Below are positions 28,490-36,241 of a stretch of DNA of 64,000 nucleotides, piece by piece. Under the pieces are notes generated by a model, which made no database searches, had not been told where the DNA came from, and saw nothing but the letters and a program-made list of their open reading frames with translations. The DNA is from Acidobacteriota bacterium (lineage in GTDB: Bacteria > Acidobacteriota > Terriglobia > Acidiferrales > UBA7541). Made by a program: the position numbers and the translations under genes. Position 1 is the first letter of the stretch. Every line of letters starts with the position of its first letter. The stretch is from positions 124,001 to 188,000 of the forward strand of contig QHYZ01000046.1 in NCBI GenBank assembly GCA_003225295.1, given 5' to 3'.

Positions 28490-30790
28490 TCAGTTGTGGC
28501 CGCTGAAACGGTAGTTCATGCCCACGCGGACATCGCGACCGAGCGCAGGAAAGCCGACAACGTCCTGATATTTCTTGTCGAAAAGATTTGTCGACCGCGC
28601 ATACAAGGAGACCCCGCGCGCGAATTCGTAGCGGGTGGCCAAATCGAAGCGGGCGTAGCCGGGATTTCGTGTGATATTGAGACCCAGGAAATCGCTGTCG
28701 GTGCGCACGCCGGTGAAATAGCCAGCAAGCGAGACGCTGAGGTGACGGAGGGCTGCATTCATCGTCAGTGAGCCGGAATGGGGCGGCCTGCGGATCAGGC
28801 GGCTGCCAGGTTGCTCCGAGGGGTCGAATGCGTTTGGCGCGCTGATGACCAGACTATCGACGTAGGAATAGTTGCCCATGACCATCAGCCAATGAAGGGG
28901 ACGGACTTCCGCGGCGATGTTTGTTCCCCGAGCGCGGGCGCGATCGGTGTTGAAGAAATATCCAAAACTGGACGGCGCGTTGGGGAAGCTGATCCCGCAT
29001 GTGTTGGAGGTCGAGGGAGGCGCTAAGGCCGAGCAGAAGGCGAAGCTGATGATATTGTAGAAGCGATTCGAGAAGTACTCGCCGGAAATTTTGACCTGCT
29101 CGTTTGCCAGCTTTTGCTCGATGCCGGTGCTCCAATTTTTACTGGCTTCGGGCTTGAGCGAGGGATTCCCGAAATCGCCAAACTGGTCGTCATAAAGCTG
29201 GTCGAAACGCGGCTCTTTGATGCCCTGTCCGTAGAAGACGCGATAGCGTGTATCTCCCCAAAATCCTTTTCCGTAGCGCCAGGCGACGGATGCGCCGACC
29301 CGCGGGACCACACGCGTGCCGAAATTGGCGTTGGCTTCGGCGCGTGCACCGAAATCCAGGAACACGCGCGGACGGGGCAGGTACTGGAAGTCCAGGAATC
29401 CACCCTGATTGTTGCGGCGAACATGTCCGACATCCAGGGAAGGTATCGAGGCATTCTCTACTTCGTATTGATAGCCGGCGGTGGCGCCAAACTTCGGCAG
29501 AAGATAGCTCGCCTGTGCGCTCAGATTTGCGCGGTCGTACTCATAGTGGTTGTCGGAGGTGAAATCGCAGAATTCCGGCGTGGGAAGGGATGCCGGATTG
29601 GCTTGAGGACAGAAGGCGTTTGGGTCGGTGGCGTAGAAACTTTGTTGGGGATTAAAACTGTGCTGGCGGTAGTAAGATTCACCGCCGCTGATTTGGTGAT
29701 GCCAATGCGTACCGGTCGTGAAGTCCCAGTGGGCGCTCGAATCGAAAACATGAAGTGCATAGCGCTGGTAGCGGCTGGCAGGCTCGAAGACGGTTTCGCC
29801 GGGAATTCCCGCTTCGCTGGTGTTGTTGCGCAGCGAGAGGCGAAGCTGGTTTTGATCGCGGAAGGCATACCCGACGTTTCCGGAGAGCGTGCGGTTGAGG
29901 AAGTCATCATTGGGACCCTGCCCCGCAGTTTGCACGTAGGAGGCCGCGCCGGAATAATCGAAAGCGCCCAACAAGCCGCTGAGCTGCCCGCCGCCGCGCG
30001 CGGAAGAGAAGCTACCGCCTTCACCAAAAGCGCTGAACTCGGGAACGCGAGTGGTTCCGCGATGGGTGAAAAGCTGAATTACTCCGGAGACTGCGTCGGT
30101 GCCGTAGATGGCGCTCTCTGCACCGCGGACAATTTCGATTTTGTCGATGTTATCAAGGGTGAGGTTCGAGAAGTCCACGGCGCCGCCGGGCGGATTTATG
30201 GGCGTCCCATCAACAAGCACTTTGACAAAATTGGAATTCCCGCCGTTGAGGAAAATGGAAGTTGTCCCGCCTTCGGCACCCGTCCGGCCAATCGAAATGC
30301 CGGGCGCGAATAGCAGCAAGTCCGGAAGCGAGACCGTTTGCCGCGCGGCGATCTCATCCCGGCTGATAACCGTCACCGGCGCGGTCGTCTGCGGTGCCAG
30401 AGATGGTTCGGCCTGCGCAGTAACAACGACATTAGAGGAAAGACGCTCGAGATCGAGCCGGAAACTGAGCGTGCGCGACTGGCCCGCAGCAAGGTCGAGA
30501 ATGAAATCACGAGATACAAAGGGGGTCCGGTTGAATTGCACGTGGTAGCGGCCCGCTGGAACCGAGAAGGAATATTCGCCGGTGGCCGTGGATAAGGCCG
30601 ACCAAGTCCGTGCATTTGGTGACCCTTCCGGACGAGCGGTCACTTGGACGCCGCCGACGCCGGCGCCACTGGCATCGATGAGCGTCCCGTAGAGATGGGC
30701 ATCGGATGAATTGCTTTGTGCTGGTGATGAAAGGGAAAGTACAGAGCCCGCCATGAAGAGAAAGGCAGTAGCAAGGACAGCTGTTTTCAT
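28490..30790 (-). CDS. btuB: TonB-dependent cobalamin receptor with carboxypeptidase-regulatory-like N-domain
   Basis: A 766-residue outer-membrane protein from ATG 30790 (GGAGG five bases upstream, signal peptide ending near PAQS). Residues about 30-110 are a carboxypeptidase-regulatory-like beta domain (YGTLIDASGAGVGGVQV), and the plug domain follows (VTVISRDEIAA, GAESAIYGTDAVSGVIQLFTHRG). The remainder is a 22-strand-type barrel with repeated aromatic strands, closing with a GMNYRFSGHN-like terminal strand. Assignment to cobalamin rests on the riboswitch upstream and the adjacent btuFCD. The N-domain is characteristic of Acidobacteriota and Bacteroidota receptors, not the enterobacterial BtuB. 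Confidence 0.88.
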   Translation of the reverse strand: MKTAVLATAFLFMAGSVLSLSSPAQSNSSDAHLYGTLIDASGAGVGGVQVTARPEGSPNARTWSALSTATGEYSFSVPAGRYHVQFNRTPFVSRDFILDLAAGQSRTLSFRLDLERLSSNVVVTAQAEPSLAPQTTAPVTVISRDEIAARQTVSLPDLLLFAPGISIGRTGAEGGTTSIFLNGGNSNFVKVLVDGTPINPPGGAVDFSNLTLDNIDKIEIVRGAESAIYGTDAVSGVIQLFTHRGTTRVPEFSAFGEGGSFSSARGGGQLSGLLGAFDYSGAASYVQTAGQGPNDDFLNRTLSGNVGYAFRDQNQLRLSLRNNTSEAGIPGETVFEPASRYQRYALHVFDSSAHWDFTTGTHWHHQISGGESYYRQHSFNPQQSFYATDPNAFCPQANPASLPTPEFCDFTSDNHYEYDRANLSAQASYLLPKFGATAGYQYEVENASIPSLDVGHVRRNNQGGFLDFQYLPRPRVFLDFGARAEANANFGTRVVPRVGASVAWRYGKGFWGDTRYRVFYGQGIKEPRFDQLYDDQFGDFGNPSLKPEASKNWSTGIEQKLANEQVKISGEYFSNRFYNIISFAFCSALAPPSTSNTCGISFPNAPSSFGYFFNTDRARARGTNIAAEVRPLHWLMVMGNYSYVDSLVISAPNAFDPSEQPGSRLIRRPPHSGSLTMNAALRHLSVSLAGYFTGVRTDSDFLGLNITRNPGYARFDLATRYEFARGVSLYARSTNLFDKKYQDVVGFPALGRDVRVGMNYRFSGHN

Positions 30791-30801
30791 TTTATCCTCC
30801 G

Positions 30802-30819
30802 CTCCCTCTCGCGCGGGAG
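30802..30819 (-). promoter_or_regulatory. Hairpin next to the btuB ribosome binding site
   Basis: CTCCC-GCGCGAGA-GGGAG on the minus strand ends two bases before the GGAGG that serves btuB. CTCCC could also pair with that ribosome binding site. No intrinsic terminator is seen between the riboswitch and btuB, so control at translation initiation is the likely output. A second hairpin, GTGCGAT...ATCGCAC, lies at 30834-30855. Confidence 0.45.
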
Positions 30820-30859
30820 TTGAAGGTTGTCCGGTGCGATCCGTGTGAATCGCACGGCT

Positions 30860-31080
30860 GCGAACTTCGCCGGTCTCCTGGCTTGGCGGTAGCTCCGGCC
30901 TTTTCGAATCAGGACCGTTGCGGGACCTTCCCGCGGGTCGCCCAGCGATGGAGCGACTGGCCGCAGTGGCCTGCGCATACACTTAATCCGCCTTACAGTC
31001 GCGCGGCGGCGACGGCTTCCATCTTGGCGGTCCCCAACAGACCAGGATCACCAATCCGTCTTCCCGAGCACGAAGTTCGC
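30860..31080 (-). promoter_or_regulatory. Cobalamin riboswitch upstream of btuB, long form
   Basis: A perfect 10-bp P1 stem encloses the element (31080-31071 GCGAACTTCG with 30869-30860 CGAAGTTCGC). In minus-strand order between them lie CGGGAA, GGTGATCC, a GCGACTGTAAGG core box (about 31003-30991), GCCACTG (30970-30964), GGGAAGG, and AGCCAGGAGACCGGC (about 30883-30869). These are the conserved blocks of the full-length cobalamin aptamer. It fills most of the 352-base gap between btuD and btuB and should repress btuB and the two genes behind it when cobalamin is plentiful. Confidence 0.9.
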
Positions 31081-31142
31081 GGTGAATGTGATCTGCAGCG
31101 TGCGGCCGCAGGGTTGAGGTTAACGAAAACAAATTCCAACAA

Positions 31143-31997
31143 CTACGTTCCAGGCAAAACGGTGACACGCGGCCGACCGGAGGAACCGAATTCCACCGAC
31201 AGCGGCGTCTGGAAAACTTGTTCGAGCAACTCGCGCTGATAAATGTTTGCGGGAGGACCAACGCGCAAACACCTGCCGCGTTGCATCAAGACGACTTGAT
31301 CGGCATATTCCGCAGCAAGGTTCAATTCGTGCGTCACCACAACAACGGTGTAGCGGTTCTCCGCCGCGAGCCGCCGAAGAGCATCCAGCAAGCCGATCTG
31401 CGCGGCGATATCGAGATGGAGAGTAGGCTCATCGAGCAACAGAAGCAGCGGCTGTTGAGCCAACGCGCGCGCGAGGATCACGCGCTGCTTTTCCCCGCCG
31501 GAGATCTGATCCATCCAGCGGTCGCTCAGCTCAGCGGCGCCGACCTGGGCAAGGGCGTTGTTCGCGATCAAGACATCTTCTTCCGATTCAAATCGCAGCG
31601 AGTGGCCATGTGCATGGCGGCCTTGCAGGACGAATTCCCAGGCGCGCGCGGGGAAGAGCAAAGGGCTCTCCTGCTGGACCACGGCAATGCGCTGCGCGCG
31701 GGTGCGCGGCGTAAGCGTGTGGATGACGAATCCGTTGAGCAGGATCCGTCCGGAAAGCGGAGCGAGGGCGCCGGAGATCAACTTCAGCAGGGTGGATTTG
31801 CCGCTGGCGTTTGGTCCGAGGATGGCGACGATTTCGCCGCGCCTGGCCTGAAAACTTGTGGCTTCCACGGTGAAGAGCGGGGCTTGCGTCGGGTTGGCAG
31901 AATAGGCATAGCTGACCTGCTCCACACTGAGGCGGACTTCACTGGCCAAGCGGGCCGATTCGGCAGGATTGCGCGCGAGGGCTGAGCCGCTGCTCAT
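31143..31997 (-). CDS. btuD: Cobalamin ABC transporter ATP-binding protein
   Basis: A 284-residue protein from ATG 31997, which overlaps the btuC stop codon (ATGA). It has Walker A GPNASGKST, the Q-loop VVQQESPLL, signature ISGGEKQR, Walker B LLLLLDEPT and the switch histidine VVVTHE. It belongs to the FepC/BtuD group of iron-siderophore and vitamin B12 importers and powers uptake through BtuC. The assignment to B12 follows from the riboswitches flanking the operon. Confidence 0.92.
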   Translation of the reverse strand: MSSGSALARNPAESARLASEVRLSVEQVSYAYSANPTQAPLFTVEATSFQARRGEIVAILGPNASGKSTLLKLISGALAPLSGRILLNGFVIHTLTPRTRAQRIAVVQQESPLLFPARAWEFVLQGRHAHGHSLRFESEEDVLIANNALAQVGAAELSDRWMDQISGGEKQRVILARALAQQPLLLLLDEPTLHLDIAAQIGLLDALRRLAAENRYTVVVVTHELNLAAEYADQVVLMQRGRCLRVGPPANIYQRELLEQVFQTPLSVEFGSSGRPRVTVLPGT

Positions 31998-33031
31998 GGG
32001 AGTCTCCGGCGCAGGAGGTAGATGAACAGAGGTGCGCCCACGACGGCGGTGACCGCCCCGACGGAAACTTCCGTGGGGGCAACTACCGTGCGCGCCAGGG
32101 TGTCCGCAAAGACCAAGGCGATGGCCCCTCCGAGCGCAGCGGTGGGCAGCAAAGTGCGATGGTCCGATCCGAAAATGAAGCGCATGACATGAGGCACAAT
32201 CAGGCCGACGTAGCCGATGGCGCCGCTCACGGAGACTGCCAATCCGGTCAGCACAGACGCGGCAATGTAAACGACCAGCCGCACGCGCGGCACGTCCACG
32301 CCAAGATGCATAGCCTCTTTTTCCCCGGCGAGGAGCATATTCAAATCCGCCGCGGTGGTGTAGATCGCCCCGGTGGCCAACAGGAACCCGATGCCCAGGA
32401 ACCAATAGGCGCTTTTCTGCAGGGGCGTGGAGAGATCACCCATCAGCCAGAACGATAGACCGCGGAGATTGCCGCTGAGGGTGTTCATCAGGAACATGAT
32501 GATGGCCGAGAGGAAGGAGGAGATGATAACGCCCCCGAGAAGCAAGGTGGCGCTATCGATCTGGCCCTCACGGCGCCCCAGAAAATAGACCGCGGTGATG
32601 GTCGCAGCGGCTCCCAGGAAGGCACCCAAGGGGGTCAATAATGCGGCGAACAGAGGGGAAATCGTAAGGTGCGGCTCTGCGATCAGCGCGAGAATGGAAC
32701 CCAGCGACGCACCCATGGAGACGCCGAGCACGTAAGGATCCGCCAGGGGATTTCGAAGCAGCGCTTGAAAGCTGGTTCCCGCTACGGACAGCGATGCTCC
32801 CACGGTGATGCCGAGAAGAATGCGTGGCAAGCGGATATTCACGACGATCAGGCCGTAATCGCTGGAAATTTGGCTGCTCTGCCCGAAAACAACCCGCAGC
32901 AAGTCGCGCCCCAGGGCGTAGAGCGAAACGGGCACCGCCCCGAACTTCAAAGCAATGACCACAACTACAAATAAAATCACCGCCAGCATCGAACATTGGA
33001 GGAGAAGGCGTCGAAGCGTCAGTGGGCGCAT
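31994..33031 (-). CDS. btuC: Cobalamin ABC transporter permease (FecCD family)
   Basis: A 345-residue inner-membrane protein of the FecCD/BtuC type with about ten helices. Seen patterns are NIRLPRILLGITVGASLSVAG, LLRNPLADPYVLGVSMGA, LMGDLSTPL, GEKEAMHLGVDV (the coupling helix that contacts the ATPase) and IGYVGLIVPHVMRFIFGSDHR. The gene overlaps btuF by 13 bases upstream and btuD by four bases downstream, so the three are made together. Confidence 0.95.
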   Translation of the reverse strand: MRPLTLRRLLLQCSMLAVILFVVVVIALKFGAVPVSLYALGRDLLRVVFGQSSQISSDYGLIVVNIRLPRILLGITVGASLSVAGTSFQALLRNPLADPYVLGVSMGASLGSILALIAEPHLTISPLFAALLTPLGAFLGAAATITAVYFLGRREGQIDSATLLLGGVIISSFLSAIIMFLMNTLSGNLRGLSFWLMGDLSTPLQKSAYWFLGIGFLLATGAIYTTAADLNMLLAGEKEAMHLGVDVPRVRLVVYIAASVLTGLAVSVSGAIGYVGLIVPHVMRFIFGSDHRTLLPTAALGGAIALVFADTLARTVVAPTEVSVGAVTAVVGAPLFIYLLRRRLP

Positions 33032-34110
33032 GCCTGGCCTCCAGGAATTGTCAGGTAGCCTTCTAGCGCATGAGGAGAATAAGAATCATGCGATGCGCGG
33101 CGCTGGCTCGGCGGGGAATTCTCTTTCTCCATCTTGCCCTTGCTATTCTTTGGTTTTTCACCGAAGGCATCGGGGTGAAGCTGCCGGGCGAGATCTTCGA
33201 TTGCCGAGACGATCCGCGGCGCGGGCCGATTAACAGCCTCACTGATCACCGCAAAGCGGCGATGGCCGACGGCATCCACGATGCTCCAGCCTGGAAGGGT
33301 GGCGAGCGCTTCGACGGCAGGGGAAGCAGAGTCGGAATGCGAATCCGCGAAAACCAGGAAGTCGGGCTGCAACCGGGCGACTTCTTCGAGGCTGACCTGC
33401 GGCCAGTCTTGTTCGGAGTCCACGACGGAAACGGCCCCTGCCCTGCGCAGGGCATCCGCGATAAAAGTGCCCTTGCCAACGGAGATGAGTGGCTGACTCC
33501 AGACAACGAACAGGACACGCTTTGGCGGTAGCGCACCAATATGTTCCTGCAAATTCGAAAGGTGTTGCTGCATGACTTCGGCAATCGAAGCGCCGGCTTC
33601 CGGAGCGCCGAGCACATCCGCAAGTCTTTTCGACGAAGCGATGATTTCATCCACGGTGTGAGGGTCTGTAGCGTAAGAAGAAATCCCCAGCGTTTCCAGG
33701 GCGTGTACCGTCTCGAGGCGGTTGAACTTCTTGGTCACCAGCACGATATCGGGATGAAGACTGGCGATCTCTTCTAAACTAGGGTTGATTCCGCCGCCCA
33801 CCTTTGTTTTTTTTTGGGCCTCCGGGGGGTAGTCACAGTAATCCGTGTCCCCGACCAGATGATCCTCTAATCCGAGCGCGTACACCGTCTCCGTCAGACT
33901 TGGCGCGAGAGAAACGATGCGCCGCACTGGCTGAGGAATCCGCACGGTGCGGCCCGCCTCGTCGGTGACCTCCCGAAACACCGGCGGGGCCGCCGGAATG
34001 GAAGAGCCACTCTGTGCGCAGGTCGTGGCTGCCCATGACAATAGGATGGCAATCGCGCCACAGAGCGCAATTCGGAATCGCTGGGAAGCGAACTCTTTCA
34101 AGAATCTCAC
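33019..34110 (-). CDS. btuF: Cobalamin-binding periplasmic protein
   Basis: A 363-residue class-III periplasmic binding protein from GTG 34110, with a signal sequence ending near TTCAQS. Typical BtuF features are RIVSLAPSLTETVYALGLEDHLVGDTDYCDYPPEA, VGGGINPSLEEIASLHPDIVLV and the long central helix region. A tail of about 45 polar residues (KPKNSKGKMEKE onward) extends beyond the normal fold and overlaps the btuC start; it looks like a late extension. The protein delivers corrinoids from the periplasm to BtuCD. Confidence 0.9.
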   Translation of the reverse strand: MRFLKEFASQRFRIALCGAIAILLSWAATTCAQSGSSIPAAPPVFREVTDEAGRTVRIPQPVRRIVSLAPSLTETVYALGLEDHLVGDTDYCDYPPEAQKKTKVGGGINPSLEEIASLHPDIVLVTKKFNRLETVHALETLGISSYATDPHTVDEIIASSKRLADVLGAPEAGASIAEVMQQHLSNLQEHIGALPPKRVLFVVWSQPLISVGKGTFIADALRRAGAVSVVDSEQDWPQVSLEEVARLQPDFLVFADSHSDSASPAVEALATLPGWSIVDAVGHRRFAVISEAVNRPAPRIVSAIEDLARQLHPDAFGEKPKNSKGKMEKENSPPSQRRASHDSYSPHALEGYLTIPGGQACAH

Positions 34111-34136
34111 CGGTCGAGGCGTCTCTCTCTAGCAAG

Positions 34137-34166
34137 AAAAAAGCCCCACGAGACATCTTGGGGCTT
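34137..34166 (-). terminator. Intrinsic terminator of the btuFCD riboswitch
   Basis: On the minus strand AAGCCCCA-AGATGTCTCG-TGGGGCTT is followed by TTTTCTTG. This is a strong eight-pair stem with a T-run, placed between the aptamer and the btuF start codon, so the riboswitch most likely acts by transcription attenuation. Confidence 0.85.
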
Positions 34167-34199
34167 CCGGCATCGCTCCTTCTCGCGAAGAGCGTGGCC

Positions 34200-34312
34200 T
34201 TCTGCGGCATGGGAGGGTGGCCTGGCTTACGGCTCTTTAGCCGATCACAGTGGCGGGACCGCGGCCGATTCACACGGCCTTCCCCGCTTCCCTGGCCTGC
34301 AAATTAAATTTC
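34200..34312 (-). promoter_or_regulatory. Cobalamin riboswitch upstream of btuF, compact form
   Basis: Minus-strand blocks in order: AGGGAAGCGGGG, GCCGTGTGAATCGGC, CGGTCCCGCCACTGTGA (B12 box, 34257-34244), a short hairpin CGGCT-AAAG-AGCCG, and GTAAGCCAGGCCACC. The core matches the cobalamin aptamer, but the peripheral arms are much shorter than in the btuB element and the last block departs from AGCCAGGAGACC, as in class-II-like variants. An intrinsic terminator follows about 35 bases later. It should switch off btuFCD when cobalamin is bound. Confidence 0.88.
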
Positions 34313-34384
34313 GAGTCTATGCCGCACTCGCGGGGGTGTCAATGCGGGACTGCAAAGGGCGCGACTGAAAAAACGCCGCGGGGG

Positions 34385-35209
34385 TCAGCGGTTCTTCCAG
34401 TTGGGCTTGCGCTTTTCCACCATGGCGCGCAGACCTTCCTGCGAATCCTCAAGACGGTAAAGCTCATGCAAGAAAATGTTCATCGACTGCTTGAGGCCCT
34501 CGCGCAGCGACAAGCCCATGCCGCCTAGAATGGCTTTCTTCGCCATCGCCAGCACCGGACCCGAATGGCCGCTAATGCGGGTAACCAGATCTTTCACCGC
34601 TTGTTCCAGTTGAGGTTCCGGCACGAGGCGATTCACCATGCCGAGTTCCAAGGCGCGCTCCGCCGTTACCGGTTCGCCCGTCAGAACAAGCTCAAGCGCG
34701 ATCTTAGGTCCGACGAGGTATGGCAGAATTGTGGCTGCCAGCGGCGGGAAGATGCCGATGCTGATTTCCGGCTGGGCAAATCGCGCCTTGGGAGTGGCAA
34801 TCACTAGGTCGCCGAAGGCCGCCAGCTCAGCGCCGCCGCCGATCGCCGGTCCGTTCACTACGCAAACGACGGGCTTGCCAACTTCCAACATTCCCGCGAA
34901 TGCTGCGTGAAACGCGTCAAGCATCTGAAAAACGCGCTGCGACGTGTACTCACCAACGTCGATTCCGCCGCAGAAGACTTTGCAAGCGGAATCGAGAACT
35001 ATCAGTTTTACGTCGTTGCGCTCACCGGCAAGAGTGATTCCCCCGGCGATTTCGCGGAGCATGGCTTCATTGAGAAGATTATGTTCCGGACGGCTGAGGG
35101 TCATTCTCGCGACGCCGGCTTCGATGCGGAACTGCACATGCTTAAATTCTTCCGGTTTGCGCCGTTCCGGTTGCGAGGTGAAATCTTGGGTGTTGACAGG
35201 CTCAATCAT
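34385..35209 (-). CDS. Enoyl-CoA hydratase/isomerase family protein
   Basis: A 274-residue crotonase-fold protein from ATG 35209. It has CoA and oxyanion-hole segments: CKVFCGGIDVGEY and NGPAIGGGAELAAFGDLVIATPKARFAQPEISIGIFPP. The usual pair of acidic catalytic residues is only partly visible (E in AELAAF and in QPEISIG), which leaves hydratase, isomerase or dienoyl-CoA hydratase all possible. The IFPP stretch resembles cyclohexadiene-carboxyl-CoA hydratase-like members. No other aromatic or fatty-acid degradation gene lies next to it. Confidence 0.85.
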   Translation of the reverse strand: MIEPVNTQDFTSQPERRKPEEFKHVQFRIEAGVARMTLSRPEHNLLNEAMLREIAGGITLAGERNDVKLIVLDSACKVFCGGIDVGEYTSQRVFQMLDAFHAAFAGMLEVGKPVVCVVNGPAIGGGAELAAFGDLVIATPKARFAQPEISIGIFPPLAATILPYLVGPKIALELVLTGEPVTAERALELGMVNRLVPEPQLEQAVKDLVTRISGHSGPVLAMAKKAILGGMGLSLREGLKQSMNIFLHELYRLEDSQEGLRAMVEKRKPNWKNR

Positions 35210-35462
35210 TTCCCGCGCTCCTGGGCATCAATTGCCTTTTTTGACTTGAAGAAATCATTAGAACAAGCCAAATCTGATGCTAGCACGGCATGATCAACTA
35301 TCCGGGAAGTGCGCAGTCGATAGTGCGCAAAAAGTTCGCGGGCCGGGGGGACAGGGTTGATGAAAGACGCTGAAGCGATGGCCATGGAAAACTGCTCGCC
35401 TTGTTATTCAGCTTTTTTCTTGTGCATCTCCGGGCATTGGTTATTCTGGGAGTTCCCCGGTA

Positions 35463-36173
35463 ATGGAAGCGCCGGGGAACGCTCCGAAGCCATTCATAAG
35501 GATGTTTGGACACGACATTATGTCCACTGAACGAACAGCGGTGGCCGTTCGAATGCCCGCACTGCCCGATGCCTATGGATTCCCTACCCCGTCTTCCTGG
35601 GCACTGGCCGCGCCCGTACGATTCAACTCTGATTGGCGAGGCGAGAACGCGGATCCCGAAAGAGAAACCGAAGTACGGTTACTTTGGACTCCGCAATCGC
35701 TCTATCTGCGATTCCGCGCCAAATACCGGGTCATCACCGCGTTCTCCGATGCCGGGCCCGATGGGCGCCGCGATCAGCTGTGGGACCGCGACGTCGTGGA
35801 AGTTTTCGTGCAGCCCGACCCGTCGCAGCCCCGGCGTTACAAGGAATTCGAAGTCAGCCCGAACGGATGGTGGATCGATCTGGACATCGCGCCGGGCGAA
35901 AAACACGACTTGAAGAGTGGATTGCAGCGCCGCGTTATTTTGAACGAACTCGCGAAAACCTGGGTCGCGGAGATTGCCTTGCCCATGAAAGGCGTCGTCG
36001 ACCGCTTCGATCCTGCGGCCACCTGGAGAGTGAATTTTTACCGCGTTGAAGGCGCTGCCGAACCGCGATTTTATTCCGCTTGGCAGCCCACGCGAACACC
36101 GGCACCTAATTTCCACGTCCCGGAAGCGTTTGGCGAATTGGTCTTTCGATCATCCGACCTGCCGAGAAAATAG
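35463..36173 (+). CDS. Stand-alone CBM9-like carbohydrate-binding protein
   Basis: A 236-residue protein from ATG 35463; starts at 35502 or 35520 are also possible. No signal peptide is obvious. Residues about 40-230 are a family-9-like carbohydrate-binding beta sandwich: LYLRFRAKYRV, WDRDVVEVFVQPD, YKEFEVSPNGWWIDLDI and the closing NFHVPEAFGEL strand. A related secreted protein is encoded at 59795-60556. It stands directly before the GH13 gene and could bind the glucans processed by this locus, but a cytoplasmic location would be odd for that. The function is unknown beyond the fold. Confidence 0.75.
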   Translation: MEAPGNAPKPFIRMFGHDIMSTERTAVAVRMPALPDAYGFPTPSSWALAAPVRFNSDWRGENADPERETEVRLLWTPQSLYLRFRAKYRVITAFSDAGPDGRRDQLWDRDVVEVFVQPDPSQPRRYKEFEVSPNGWWIDLDIAPGEKHDLKSGLQRRVILNELAKTWVAEIALPMKGVVDRFDPAATWRVNFYRVEGAAEPRFYSAWQPTRTPAPNFHVPEAFGELVFRSSDLPRK

Positions 36174-36241
36174 CGCATTGGCCGGAGTAGGGCGAAAGAT
36201 CCAGGCTGGCATCCCTCCTTTTTTTTCCTTATGCTTTCCCC

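Noticed and set aside
27833-28771. Plus-strand frame of 312 codons
   Set aside because: Antisense to the DUF71-type gene and the end of btuB.
29114-30313. Long plus-strand frame of 399 codons
   Set aside because: Antisense to btuB, with no family similarity, while the minus frame has full receptor motifs.
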